Positions 44,489 through 56,659 of a stretch of DNA of 64,000 nt are shown here, piece by piece. The notes under the pieces are model-generated. The model saw nothing but the letters and a program-made list of their open reading frames with translations. It had not been told where the DNA came from and did not search any database. A program made the position numbers and the translations under genes. Origin of the DNA: Thermococcus sp. (GTDB lineage Archaea > Methanobacteriota_B > Thermococci > Thermococcales > Thermococcaceae); contig NZ_WANV01000033.1 in assembly GCF_015521605.1 (NCBI RefSeq), positions 1 through 64,000 of the forward strand, read 5' to 3'. Numbering within the stretch: the stretch's first letter is position 1; the number at the start of each line of letters is the position of its first letter.

Positions 44489-45043
44489 TCATTCGGCCAG
44501 CTCGAACCTCGCCACCGTCTCGTAAATCGGCCCATTAGGAGTAAGCGTGCTCTTCTTCAGCTCTATCGCCTCGACGTCGAACTCCCCGAAGTCCTCGTTG
44601 GCGAGGTCTTTTAACGCCATCGCCAGCTCAAGCTTGTCGCGGACGAACTTGACACGGCCAATGGTGATGTGCGCCACGAAGTCCTTGTCCTTCTTGAAGC
44701 CCAGGCGGCGCATCTCCCTCTCCACATCGGCCGCTATCGCCTTTATGCCCTCGTCGTTCTCTATGCCGGCCCAGATTACCCTCACGTAGTTCGGGTTCGG
44801 GAAGACGCCTATTCCCTTAACGCGAACGCGGTGCTTTTTGTGCTTCTTCGCTATCTCCTCCAGGGCTCTCTTGACCTCCTCGGCCAAGGCTTCGTCTATC
44901 TCTCCAAGGAACTTGAGCGTCACGTGGAAGTTCTCCCTCTCGACGAACTTTATCTTTGCCGCTTTGTTCCCTATTCTCTCCTGGGCCTTCAGGAGGTTGT
45001 CGCGGACTTCGTCGCTAACCTCTATCGCTATGAATGCCCTCAT
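44489..45043 (-). CDS. thpR: RNA 2',3'-cyclic phosphodiesterase (LigT family)
   Basis: A 184-residue 2H phosphoesterase. The two catalytic motifs are HVTLKFLG (about residue 40) and HITIGRV (about residue 125). Family members open 2',3'-cyclic phosphates and can join tRNA halves in vitro as 2'-5' ligases. It starts [13 protein letters not shown] after GGTGGTG. Two genes away lies cca, another tRNA-end enzyme. Confidence 0.93.
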   Translation of the reverse strand: MRAFIAIEVSDEVRDNLLKAQERIGNKAAKIKFVERENFHVTLKFLGEIDEALAEEVKRALEEIAKKHKKHRVRVKGIGVFPNPNYVRVIWAGIENDEGIKAIAADVEREMRRLGFKKDKDFVAHITIGRVKFVRDKLELAMALKDLANEDFGEFDVEAIELKKSTLTPNGPIYETVARFELAE

Positions 45044-45365
45044 AACACCACCGAGAAAAGTTGGGGAAAGGGGTTAAAGGGGTTTCGAACCATTGTTCTT
45101 AAAAATATGAGTTCTTCATGATCAGGATTAACTCATCCTAAAAGTGATGAAGTATGTTATAAGCTAGGGGAGGGCGAGAGGTTCTTTTTAGGTAGTCATT
45201 AAAAGATATCCTGTTTGGAAGGGTGTGATGAAGTCAATTACTCCAATATCTCCCCCATTAATTGGCTGATTATCCCACTTTAGAAATCAAAAGTAAACAT
45301 GAACAGAAGGAAAAAGAAGTATGGGTGAGTATCGGATTCAACACTTCTGTCCCGTACTGGTTGCG
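45044..45365. other. 322-bp AT-rich gap
   Basis: It holds the thpR promoter region near 45050-45080 (minus) and marks the start of the AT-rich island. I see no convincing gene: the plus-strand frame at 45262-45477 is antisense to the membrane-protein gene and has no ribosome site. No tRNA or guide-RNA boxes were found. Confidence 0.6.
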
Positions 45366-46475
45366 TTATAAAGGTGGAGGTAATAACACAAAATTCATTA
45401 TTCCTGAGATTAGAGCTGAGACTATTGCTGTCTTTGTGCTTTTCACCTGTCTCTTCAAATTCTTGGCCAGGAGATAGTAAGATATTCCCCATGCGGTGAG
45501 TGTTCCAACATCTAGGAGGATCCTTATTGTCCATGTAAAGTGCATATCCACAAAATATGGAATTGCCTTGATCGGTATTGCCACTAACCCCCAATATGCT
45601 AGTGGGTAGAGGTTTAAACAGGAACTTACCTGTATCTTTCTGGAGTTTGTGATTTTTATTATTGTCCAGGTTGTTAATATCGTCAAAGTGACCCACAGTG
45701 TCACTTTTAGTATTGACCCTACCATTATCTGGAGCACGAGAACTTGGAATTCTCCTGTTAGAAGGATTGGGACGATTTGATTCAAGTGGAACAGAAAGCC
45801 AACGGTGAAGATCTGAACACCAATATCAAGGAATCCCTTCACAAAAAATGAAAATAAAAATCCTGTTAGAATTAATCCACCAACAATTATTTCCAGCATA
45901 TTTCCATATTTGCCCAGATAGTATCCTATGAAATATGCATATACTGCCAGAAGGGAATACAAGATTATCTCTTTTCTGTTTTGGTTCTGCTCATTAGTAA
46001 TGATTCCCATTGTTCCTATCATAAAAGCTCCAATCAAGGATGAACTAGACATGTTCCCATTGCCTTGGAGTATTACAATAGAGATGCTTGTGTAGATGAG
46101 TGCAAGGAGGATTACTAAGTACTTTAAGGGGATAGAATATACTTCTGAAGATCTCGAGAAGAGGGTATATGCAATTATAATCCCACACATCATTCCAGTA
46201 AATAACGGAATCACCTGAACATAAAATACGTCATTGCCTCTAGTGAAGTAGGCTGTAAGGGTGTAAATGAGTATGACGGAGTAGCCCCACAATTTCTTGA
46301 TATTGCCTACTTTGGCTGTGGTGATTATGCCCGTGGCTGTTATATAACCAGCAATGCTCAGTGCAACTAAAAGATAGATTTCTCCAAACGTTAAATTGCC
46401 CTCCCAGTACATAAAAGGGAATATAACAAAAGAAAAAAGGAGTATTGTAACCGTGCTGAGGTTTATCTTGCTCAT
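45366..46475 (-). CDS. Polytopic membrane protein of the AT-rich island
   Basis: A 369-residue protein with about 10-12 membrane helices (STVTILLFSFVIFPFMYW, IYLLVALSIAGYITATGII, IVGGLILTGFLFSFFV, GVQIFTVGFLFHLN and others) and few charged loops. I recognise no family. Codon use is AT-rich, unlike the neighbouring housekeeping genes. Its ATG at 46475 is 5 bases after the stop of the secreted-protein gene, with the ribosome site GGGGTGAG inside that gene's last codons, so the two are coupled. Plausible roles are export, modification or immunity for that partner; none is shown. Confidence 0.72.
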   Translation of the reverse strand: MSKINLSTVTILLFSFVIFPFMYWEGNLTFGEIYLLVALSIAGYITATGIITTAKVGNIKKLWGYSVILIYTLTAYFTRGNDVFYVQVIPLFTGMMCGIIIAYTLFSRSSEVYSIPLKYLVILLALIYTSISIVILQGNGNMSSSSLIGAFMIGTMGIITNEQNQNRKEIILYSLLAVYAYFIGYYLGKYGNMLEIIVGGLILTGFLFSFFVKGFLDIGVQIFTVGFLFHLNQIVPILLTGEFQVLVLQIMVGSILKVTLWVTLTILTTWTIIKITNSRKIQVSSCLNLYPLAYWGLVAIPIKAIPYFVDMHFTWTIRILLDVGTLTAWGISYYLLAKNLKRQVKSTKTAIVSALISGIMNFVLLPPPL

Positions 46476-46480
46476 AAATC

Positions 46481-47149
46481 TCACCCCGAGGGCACAATGA
46501 CAAAAACATCAATGCTGAACTCTGTCCCAGCGATTGCTCCTAGTAATGCACCAACTGCAGAAGGTAACTCCAAGCCTGCTGCCAGAATGCCGCCAATAGT
46601 GCCGCCAAGGCCTCCTGCTATGGCTGTTTCAACGGGATCTCCCCCTATGTATCCGTACACAAGAATTCCGGTCTTCTTGTTGAATTCAACTGGAACTTCG
46701 AAGGAAGAACTGGCCCACCATCCATGGTGCGGGGTGCTGAACTCGTAAAATGGGTATCCTGCATTGTATCTAACGCCCTGATACTCCCATTCCTCACTTC
46801 CAAGTGACTTAACCATCGAAGGATATATTTTGAATCCTTTATTAGTTGCTATTTTCACGTGATAAGTGCCTATTGGAAACCTGCCGATGGCTATTTTGAA
46901 AGACCCTTTTGAGTTTTTAGGAACGACATACACTCTGTAATTATCAAACTGCTGAGGATGTCTGTATTCCTGTCCATTAACTTTCACGATTGTGGTGAGC
47001 TGCGCAGTTAGGCCCCAGCTAGCTGGTTTCTGTGGATTTTTGGGGGCCTTCTCAGGAGTCACATACCAGGATACAGCCATTGCTCCTCCAGCCGTCACTC
47101 CAATCATTAGCAGTCCTAACAGGACTGCGAACAGTGGCTTCCATCGCAA
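46481..47149 (-). CDS. Secreted protein with glycine-zipper segment
   Basis: A 222-residue exported protein: signal peptide MRWKPLFAVLLGLLMIGV up to about residue 25 (AGGAMA), then a beta-rich domain with many aromatic residues. Near the C-terminus is a hydrophobic, glycine-spaced stretch (AGGLGGTIGGILAAGL, GALLGAIAG) able to insert into or span a membrane. It ends FVIVPSG without a CGP-CTERM anchor. TTG 47149 is 5 bases after GGGGTGA; GTG 47158 is an alternative. Coupled to the membrane-protein gene behind it. Glycine zippers occur in pore-formers, some bacteriocins and membrane-associated proteins; the function here is unknown. Confidence 0.72.
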   Translation of the reverse strand: MRWKPLFAVLLGLLMIGVTAGGAMAVSWYVTPEKAPKNPQKPASWGLTAQLTTIVKVNGQEYRHPQQFDNYRVYVVPKNSKGSFKIAIGRFPIGTYHVKIATNKGFKIYPSMVKSLGSEEWEYQGVRYNAGYPFYEFSTPHHGWWASSSFEVPVEFNKKTGILVYGYIGGDPVETAIAGGLGGTIGGILAAGLELPSAVGALLGAIAGTEFSIDVFVIVPSG

Positions 47150-47200
47150 GTGGTTCACCCCCCTTATAGTTTTTGCATTACTATTTGGATGATTTATCCC

Positions 47201-47208
47201 TTATAAGC
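47201..47208 (-). promoter_or_regulatory. TATA box of the secreted-protein operon
   Basis: GCTTATAAG on the minus strand; start site near 47178, about 28 bases before the TTG start. Confidence 0.55.
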
Positions 47209-47353
47209 TTTTCCGTTTACTCTTAGTAAAAATTCTTCCCTTTATTTTCGAGTATGGATTTATTCTAATGCGAGTTTTCCTCTTAGAACTTTTCAAAAGA
47301 AGTCTGAGTAGAGGAGTTGCATGGCGATGCAAAGAAAGTGCAAGAAAGAAACC

Positions 47354-47818
47354 TCATTCTCTCACGACGACCGGGAACTCCTCCCAGGGAAAGACTATCC
47401 ACTTGTCGGTGCGGAAGACGTAGAAGTCCGGAACCACTTTAGTCCAGGGCTTCATGCTGAGGCAGGCAACCTTAACCTCCTTCGCCCCTGCTCTCTTGAC
47501 CTCCTCGATAACAACCTCGAGGGTCTTCCCAGTGTCGCTGACGTCGTCGACTATGACGACCTTCTTGCCCTCCAGCGAGCCGTGGAGGGGGATCGTTATG
47601 CGTGGCTTTTCCATCCTCTCCTCGATGTCCTTGTAGAACTTGACGTCGATGACCTTGACCTCGATGTCGCCGAGGATGTGGCTGAGCCTCACCGCCGGGA
47701 TGAGCCCGCCCCTCGCTATTCCCACTATGACGTCGGGTGTGAAGCGCTTTCTTATCTCGTCTGCAAGCGCGAATATCGCCCTGTCAACCTGCCACCAGGT
47801 GAGGTAAACCTTGTCCAT
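47354..47818 (-). CDS. Purine-type phosphoribosyltransferase
   Basis: A 154-residue type I phosphoribosyltransferase. The PRPP loop is VVIVDDVSDTGKTL (about residues 88-101), with the pyrophosphate loop in GIARGGLIPAVRLSH. Archaeal proteins of this group are annotated as xanthine/guanine or hypoxanthine phosphoribosyltransferases for purine salvage; the base is not certain. The start MDKVYLTWWQVD follows GGAGGTG. GC content is normal, so it interrupts the AT-rich island. Confidence 0.87.
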   Translation of the reverse strand: MDKVYLTWWQVDRAIFALADEIRKRFTPDVIVGIARGGLIPAVRLSHILGDIEVKVIDVKFYKDIEERMEKPRITIPLHGSLEGKKVVIVDDVSDTGKTLEVVIEEVKRAGAKEVKVACLSMKPWTKVVPDFYVFRTDKWIVFPWEEFPVVVRE

Positions 47819-48201
47819 CTCAACACCTCCGAATACAGGGGGTTAACGCTAAGTCCACTTAAGGCTTTCCTCTGAGTGGCAAAAGTTAAAACGTGGCCCT
47901 TAAAAAGGATGCTTTGACAGGGAAATGTTAATCGAGTATCATTTTTGGGATGTGAAACGTTTACATGACAATTGGCTCCATTTATATGTTGTTTTACTTC
48001 GCTTTCTTTTGATTCATTTTGCCTGCAATGGGGTGCTCTGAAAAAATTTATCTCTCAAAAAAGAAAAATTACTTTGGATAGCAGGAAACATTTATATGGC
48101 AGAATAGAGCAGGGCATATTGGGGTGCCAGTTAGAGTTTAGTAGTGTGCTTGACTGCTGATGTTTCAGGCCCAAGAGCGTTGATTGTGGGGGGATTAATT
48201 G
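47819..48201. other. 383-bp AT-rich intergenic region with two TATA-like boxes
   Basis: It holds the minus-strand promoter of the phosphoribosyltransferase and, on the plus strand, two similar boxes (CATTTATATG near 47981 and again near 48089). The second suits the membrane-protein gene at 48202, with a leader of about 85 bases. A short plus-strand frame at 47972-48160 has no ribosome site and uncharacteristic composition, so I do not call it. No RNA gene recognised. Confidence 0.55.
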
Positions 48202-52540
<4,339 letters not shown>

Positions 52541-52667
52541 TTATGTCGGTCACCCCTACATATACCTTACCCCGTTGGAAGTTGCCGGGGTGACGAATTT
52601 ATGCCCCTAACTTTGCCTGGTATGTAAGGTGGTAGAAAAGGGGGATGTCGGATAATTTATCCAAATG

Positions 52668-53102
52668 TCAAAGGCCCTCGTAGACCAGTTTGAGCCGATA
52701 GGCGTGCTTGAGCTCTTCCCCGGCCATCATTTTAAAGATGTGCCCCAGCGAACCCTCCAGTATCTGGGAGAGCCTCGTGTAGAGCTCGTAGGCGTGTTTC
52801 TCCCTCACGAGAGCTTCGAGGATTAACTCTTCGAGGCTTTTTGGCTCCGCCCTCCCGTCGCTCAGCATGGGTTCGAGGGAGAGAGAGTCGAGGTAGTCTA
52901 TGACCGCGGTTTCCTCCAGCGTCCCCTCCGAGAGCATCCCCTCAAGGGTCCTCCTGTGCCTGAGCTCCTCTTCCGCCATCAGCTGGAAGGTCTCCACGAG
53001 TTCCGGCCTCTCGAAGGTGGCAAAGGTCTCGCCGAGCTTGTGGAGGTTGTAGAGCTCGTTCTCCTGCCATATGAGCCTTTCGAGGAGTTCCTGGAGCTTC
53101 AT
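52668..53102 (-). CDS. Ferritin-like / rubrerythrin-type di-iron protein
   Basis: A 144-residue four-helix protein with the ExxH pattern in both halves: MAEEELRHRRTL and MAGEELKHAYRL, plus the single glutamates in IWQENELYNLHK and VREKHAYELY. This is the di-iron site of the ferritin-like superfamily; there is no rubredoxin domain. Probable roles are oxidative-stress defence or iron handling. It overlaps the upstream HAD gene by 4 bases and is cotranscribed with it. Confidence 0.83.
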   Translation of the reverse strand: MKLQELLERLIWQENELYNLHKLGETFATFERPELVETFQLMAEEELRHRRTLEGMLSEGTLEETAVIDYLDSLSLEPMLSDGRAEPKSLEELILEALVREKHAYELYTRLSQILEGSLGHIFKMMAGEELKHAYRLKLVYEGL

Positions 53103-53914
53103 TCCGACGCCTCCATAATGGTTTCCATATAGTCGAGCAGTTCCTTAACGCTTGGGATGACTAAATCCGGCCTTGTCCCCGTCCCCTCAACGTCCTTCAG
53201 CGTGCTCACCCCGGTTAGAACCATCACCGCCTTCATGCCGAAGCGCTTTGCGAAGGCCATGTCGGTGTCGAGCCTGTCGCCGACCATCCATATCTCATCA
53301 GCGTTGAGCCTGCTCCTCGCCACCTCGTAGGCCGGTTCGTTCGGCTTTCCTATGATGATGGGCTCGACATCGGTTGAGGCTCTCAGCGCGGCTATTATTG
53401 AACCCGCGCCGGGGTAGAGGCCCTCCTCGGCGGGATAGGTTGTGTCCGGATTGGTGCCTATGAAGCGCGCTCCGTTTCTTATGGCCAGCGTGGCGTACTT
53501 GAGCTTCTCGTAGGTTAAAGCCGGGTCGAGGCCGACGACGACGTATTTAACCTCTTTCCACAGGCCTTTCCGGGCATCGTCGATGCCAACGATTCCCCAG
53601 CCGAGGCGCTCCATCTCCCTGTGAAGACCATCGCCGCCGATGACGAAGACCTTCCCTGGCTCCATGTGCCGCTCCATGTAGAGTCTGGTGGCGAGGCCAG
53701 AGGTGACTATAACCTCCTCCGGGACATCGATTCCCATCGAAAGGAGCTTCTCCCTGTACATGGAGGGGCCCCTGGTCGAGTTGTTGGTGAGGAAGATGAA
53801 AGGAATGCCTTTCTCCTTCAGAAAGCGTATAAGCTCCCCCGCCCCCTCAACCGGCTCTCTCCCCCGGTAGATGACCCCGTCCATGTCGAAGATGAGGCCG
53901 ATTTTTCTCCGCAT
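53099..53914 (-). CDS. HAD-IIA (NagD-like) phosphatase
   Basis: A 271-residue HAD-superfamily hydrolase. Motif I is FDMDGVIYRG (nucleophile Asp), motif II is FLTNNSTRG, the motif III lysine is in IGKPNEPAY, and motif IV is MVGDRLDTDMAFAK. The C2-type cap places it with NagD/4-nitrophenyl-phosphatase enzymes that act on small phosphorylated metabolites. It is the first gene of a two-gene operon with the ferritin-like protein. Confidence 0.9.
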   Translation of the reverse strand: MRRKIGLIFDMDGVIYRGREPVEGAGELIRFLKEKGIPFIFLTNNSTRGPSMYREKLLSMGIDVPEEVIVTSGLATRLYMERHMEPGKVFVIGGDGLHREMERLGWGIVGIDDARKGLWKEVKYVVVGLDPALTYEKLKYATLAIRNGARFIGTNPDTTYPAEEGLYPGAGSIIAALRASTDVEPIIIGKPNEPAYEVARSRLNADEIWMVGDRLDTDMAFAKRFGMKAVMVLTGVSTLKDVEGTGTRPDLVIPSVKELLDYMETIMEASE

Positions 53915-53944
53915 GGAAAAAGAATGGAGGAAGGGTTTAAAAGT

Positions 53945-54541
53945 TCACTGCTCGGCACTGAGCTTCATGTCGACAACCACCCTGTCGGTCTGGCACTCGT
54001 TTCCCGCTTTTTCTGAGAACTTAAGGGTCATCGTGACTCTCAGGACATCGCCCCCCTTGAGAGGTTTCTCCGCGAGCACTATCCCCCTCCCGCTGAGCTC
54101 CCGCAGGCTCTTCCCCTCCACCGAGCCGACCGTCCACGAATCGTCCCCGAGGTAGACATTCAGCTCCTTCACGATGAGGTAGCCGCTGAGCTCCCCCGTG
54201 TCTGTCGTGTTGTCGACGGCCTTTTCCGCGGGGCTCATAGAGCCGTCTTCGAGGTCTTTGACGTTGAGCACCATGCTCAGCCTGGAGACGTCGATGTCGC
54301 CGCGGTTTTTGACGTAGAACGTAAAGGTTCCCTCGTCGCCGGGCTTCAGGTCGGAGAAGTCAAAGAGCTTGAGGTCGTTGTAGAACCTGTTTCCGTCTTT
54401 GCTTATGGCTATGTCGAACTCCCCGGAGGATATCTCGTTGTTCTTCGAGAGGGCCGTGTCGGTGAAGAGGGAGCTGGAGAACCCGGCGAGCACCAGCAGG
54501 CTGGCGAGGAGGCCGATTGCTACAACTCCTGCATATTTCAT
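53945..54541 (-). CDS. TasA/camelysin-like secreted fibre protein
   Basis: A 198-residue exported protein with a signal-like segment (VVAIGLLASLLVLAGFSSSLFTDTA) followed directly by the mature N-terminus, and the jelly-roll pattern of TasA/CalY proteins (SSGEFDIAIS, FDFSDLKPGDEGTFTFYVKNRGD). TasA-like proteins build extracellular fibres or bundling pili by donor-strand exchange in Bacillus and in some archaea. ATG 54541 follows GGTGGTG. A TATA box lies at 54588-54596. It is next to the DUF1616 gene on the same strand; no SipW-type signal peptidase is in the window. Confidence 0.8.
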   Translation of the reverse strand: MKYAGVVAIGLLASLLVLAGFSSSLFTDTALSKNNEISSGEFDIAISKDGNRFYNDLKLFDFSDLKPGDEGTFTFYVKNRGDIDVSRLSMVLNVKDLEDGSMSPAEKAVDNTTDTGELSGYLIVKELNVYLGDDSWTVGSVEGKSLRELSGRGIVLAEKPLKGGDVLRVTMTLKFSEKAGNECQTDRVVVDMKLSAEQ

Positions 54542-54587
54542 GAAGCACCACCTAACGTAGTAGGTCGGAAGAATTACGTAAGGCATG

Positions 54588-54596
54588 CTTATAAAA
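54588..54596 (-). promoter_or_regulatory. TATA box of the TasA-like gene
   Basis: TTTTATAAG on the minus strand; start site near 54566, so the TasA-like gene has its own promoter behind the DUF1616 gene. Confidence 0.6.
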
Positions 54597-54625
54597 TTTT
54601 CTCTTGAAATAGTAAGAAGTGGGGT

Positions 54626-55615
54626 TCAGGAGGTCACCTTCACGTTGAGCTTGAGGCTCTGCACCGTGCCGTTTATCGCCTCAAGGATGAGGTTCCTGGC
54701 CCCGGTTTCTGCGTAGTTCCCGTCCGGAGGTGCGGGGGGAAGCTCCGGAGGTTTGTCCTTGAAGAGGAGGAACCAGACCTGCCACTGGCCGGGTTTGTCG
54801 ATGCTGAAGGTGTAGTTGGCCTCGAACTGCGGCGTCCAGTTGCCTTCGATGTTCACCGGGACGCTGGGCAGGGTTACGTTGAACCAGCCGGGCATGGGGT
54901 ACATCTCGTGGATTATTGTCGTGTTCGTGCTGTTGTCCCACGTCAGGTTCACCAGCCATATCTGGACGTAGTAGGTCACGTTCCTGTGCTCGTGGTTGAC
55001 TATGCCGATGATGACGGTGCCGTTCTCTCCTGCAAACAGGTCGGTCGGGTAGTCGGCGGCCTTTCCTCCCGGGCCCAGGATGTAGAACTCGGTGAAGGCC
55101 TCACCGGGTTTCGGGTGGGTGACCACGTAGGCGAGCGTCCCGATGGAGGTCAGTATGGCGATTATCAGGATGACGGTCAGTGCCCTGTCGAGCTTACTTG
55201 AGCGTTCCCACTCGAGTTCCTCCTTTATTCTGTCGAGGGTTATCCACGGTATCCAGGGACTTATCGCTTTTTTCCTCCTGTAAATTGCCGCCAGCGAGAA
55301 TACCATGTTAAAGACCGTCAGGCTGACGAGTATTGGGATGAGCCTTATGCCCCACGGGGTGTAGTTCAGGGCGAGGCCGATGAGCGGAACGATGGCTATG
55401 CTGAGGCCGAAGCTGAGGGCGAGCCTCTCAAGGCTGTCGAGCTCCTTCCTCTCTGGGAAAAGGGCGGTTATAAAGACGTAGCCGGGGAAGAAGAGGACGA
55501 AGGCCAGGCCGAGGGCCTTTCTTAGAATGCTGTCAGGGTAGACTGCAATAAGGACGTCGAGGAGGAGTGAGAGTGCCATAATCATTATTAAATCCCAGTA
55601 GTCGCGTAGGTTCAT
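54626..55615 (-). CDS. DUF1616 membrane protein
   Basis: A 329-residue protein. The N-terminal half has four membrane segments (LIMIMALSLLLDVLIAVYP, ALGLAFVLFFPGYVFITALFP, LALSFGLSIAIVPLIGLAL, IPILVSLTVFNMVFSLAAIY) and a fifth near residue 150 (ALTVILIIAILTSIGTLAYV). The outer domain carries many N-glycosylation sequons (NVT, NLT, NST, NTT, NYT). This matches DUF1616 proteins, which occur in archaeal cell-surface gene clusters; function unknown. It overlaps the preceding gene by 4 bases. Confidence 0.87.
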   Translation of the reverse strand: MNLRDYWDLIMIMALSLLLDVLIAVYPDSILRKALGLAFVLFFPGYVFITALFPERKELDSLERLALSFGLSIAIVPLIGLALNYTPWGIRLIPILVSLTVFNMVFSLAAIYRRKKAISPWIPWITLDRIKEELEWERSSKLDRALTVILIIAILTSIGTLAYVVTHPKPGEAFTEFYILGPGGKAADYPTDLFAGENGTVIIGIVNHEHRNVTYYVQIWLVNLTWDNSTNTTIIHEMYPMPGWFNVTLPSVPVNIEGNWTPQFEANYTFSIDKPGQWQVWFLLFKDKPPELPPAPPDGNYAETGARNLILEAINGTVQSLKLNVKVTS

Positions 55616-55854
55616 GCACTCAGCACCTCGTAGACCTTTTTCATAACGATTATTACGAATATGACGATGAGGAGTTCAACCATGGGCTTCAGGCTCTCCT
55701 TCTGCTCCCTGCTCATGAAGAGGCCTCCCACTTCCAGGGTTATGAGGAGGCCTATGAGGGTCAGCGTCAGGAACACGTCAACGCTTCCAGCGGTGAGGGC
55801 CGATACGATGATCCAGAGGGACAGGACGAGCACTATGTAGTCCTCTACATCCAT
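55612..55854 (-). CDS. Small membrane protein of the surface cluster
   Basis: An 80-residue protein with two membrane segments (YIVLVLSLWIIVSALTAG and VFLTLTLIGLLITLEVG) and a hydrophobic C-terminus (VELLIVIFVIIVMKKVYEVL). ATG 55854 follows GAGGA and lies within the end of the upstream gene (10-base overlap); the end overlaps the DUF1616 start by 4 bases. Tight packing suggests one operon 56591 to 54626. No family recognised. Confidence 0.75.
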   Translation of the reverse strand: MDVEDYIVLVLSLWIIVSALTAGSVDVFLTLTLIGLLITLEVGGLFMSREQKESLKPMVELLIVIFVIIVMKKVYEVLSA

Positions 55855-56591
55855 TCCTCGACGCCTCCCAGCTTTCTCGCCGATATCTCTATCCCGTAGT
55901 CCTTTTCCTCCACCTTCTCCACGTGGATTAGCTCCCCCGTGGCCTTTGCGAGGGCGAGCAGCACCGAGGAGCATATCGGACAGGGCATCTTTTCACATGC
56001 TCCGGCATCGCAGGGAATCGTCGGCTGGACGATCACCCTGAAGGAGTTCTCGGCTTCCTCTATGTAGACCCTCCCTGCCAGTCCGAGGGCCTTGAGCACG
56101 GAACCGGCGGCCGCCTCAACCTCTCCGGGCCCTGCACCGGCCAGGGAATACTCAAGGTGCTCCTCGTACTTCTTTACAAGATCAACACCCAGCGGCCCGA
56201 GGAAGAGCCCCATGGCCCTGTCGTTTGGAACCTCCGTCAGGAAGACCGTGCCCTCGTCTATCCTCGCCAGGTCAATCTCAAAATCCTCATGGAGAGGGAC
56301 GAACACCCCTCCTTCGGGCAGGTTCTCGAAGGGGGGTATGTAAACGGAATTTCCTTCCAGCCTCAGGTTCTCAACGAATGACCTGGAAAACCTCTCGTAG
56401 GATTTCATGACCAGGCCTACGGACTCCCTTTTCACGTACCCTGAGGACTTGAACGTGAGCACAACGGCCCCCAGGAACATCCCGGCGATCCCCAGGTTTA
56501 TGTAGCCGGCCACGACGTTGAGAAAGCCGTAAACGGCCAGGAAGCCGCCGGCCGCGAGCAGAGAGGCACCCACGATGTTCTTCGCTTCCAT
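55845..56591 (-). CDS. Membrane-anchored cytosolic protein with CPIC motif, unknown
   Basis: A 248-residue protein with two N-terminal membrane helices (VGASLLAAGGFLAVYGFLNV and YINLGIAGMFLGAVVLTF), then a soluble domain of about 190 residues. Near the C-terminus is a cysteine group CDAGACEKMPCPICSS that could bind a metal. ATG 56591 follows GGGGGAGAG. It begins the operon leading to DUF1616 and is divergent from the MoxR cluster (68-base gap), so the two arms may be co-regulated. No known family. Confidence 0.75.
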   Translation of the reverse strand: MEAKNIVGASLLAAGGFLAVYGFLNVVAGYINLGIAGMFLGAVVLTFKSSGYVKRESVGLVMKSYERFSRSFVENLRLEGNSVYIPPFENLPEGGVFVPLHEDFEIDLARIDEGTVFLTEVPNDRAMGLFLGPLGVDLVKKYEEHLEYSLAGAGPGEVEAAAGSVLKALGLAGRVYIEEAENSFRVIVQPTIPCDAGACEKMPCPICSSVLLALAKATGELIHVEKVEEKDYGIEISARKLGGVEEWM

Positions 56592-56659
56592 TCTCTCCCC
56601 CACGCTCACAACAACCATTAACCTTAAAAGATTTGTCTTACCATGAGTTGTTGATTAAA

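Noticed and set aside
45080-45100. tRNA-like TTCGAA motif
   Set aside because: No cloverleaf can be built around it: no acceptor stem, D arm or anticodon arm in the flanking bases.
45262-45477. A 71-codon plus-strand frame
   Set aside because: Half of it is antisense to the membrane-protein gene, with no ribosome site or TATA box.
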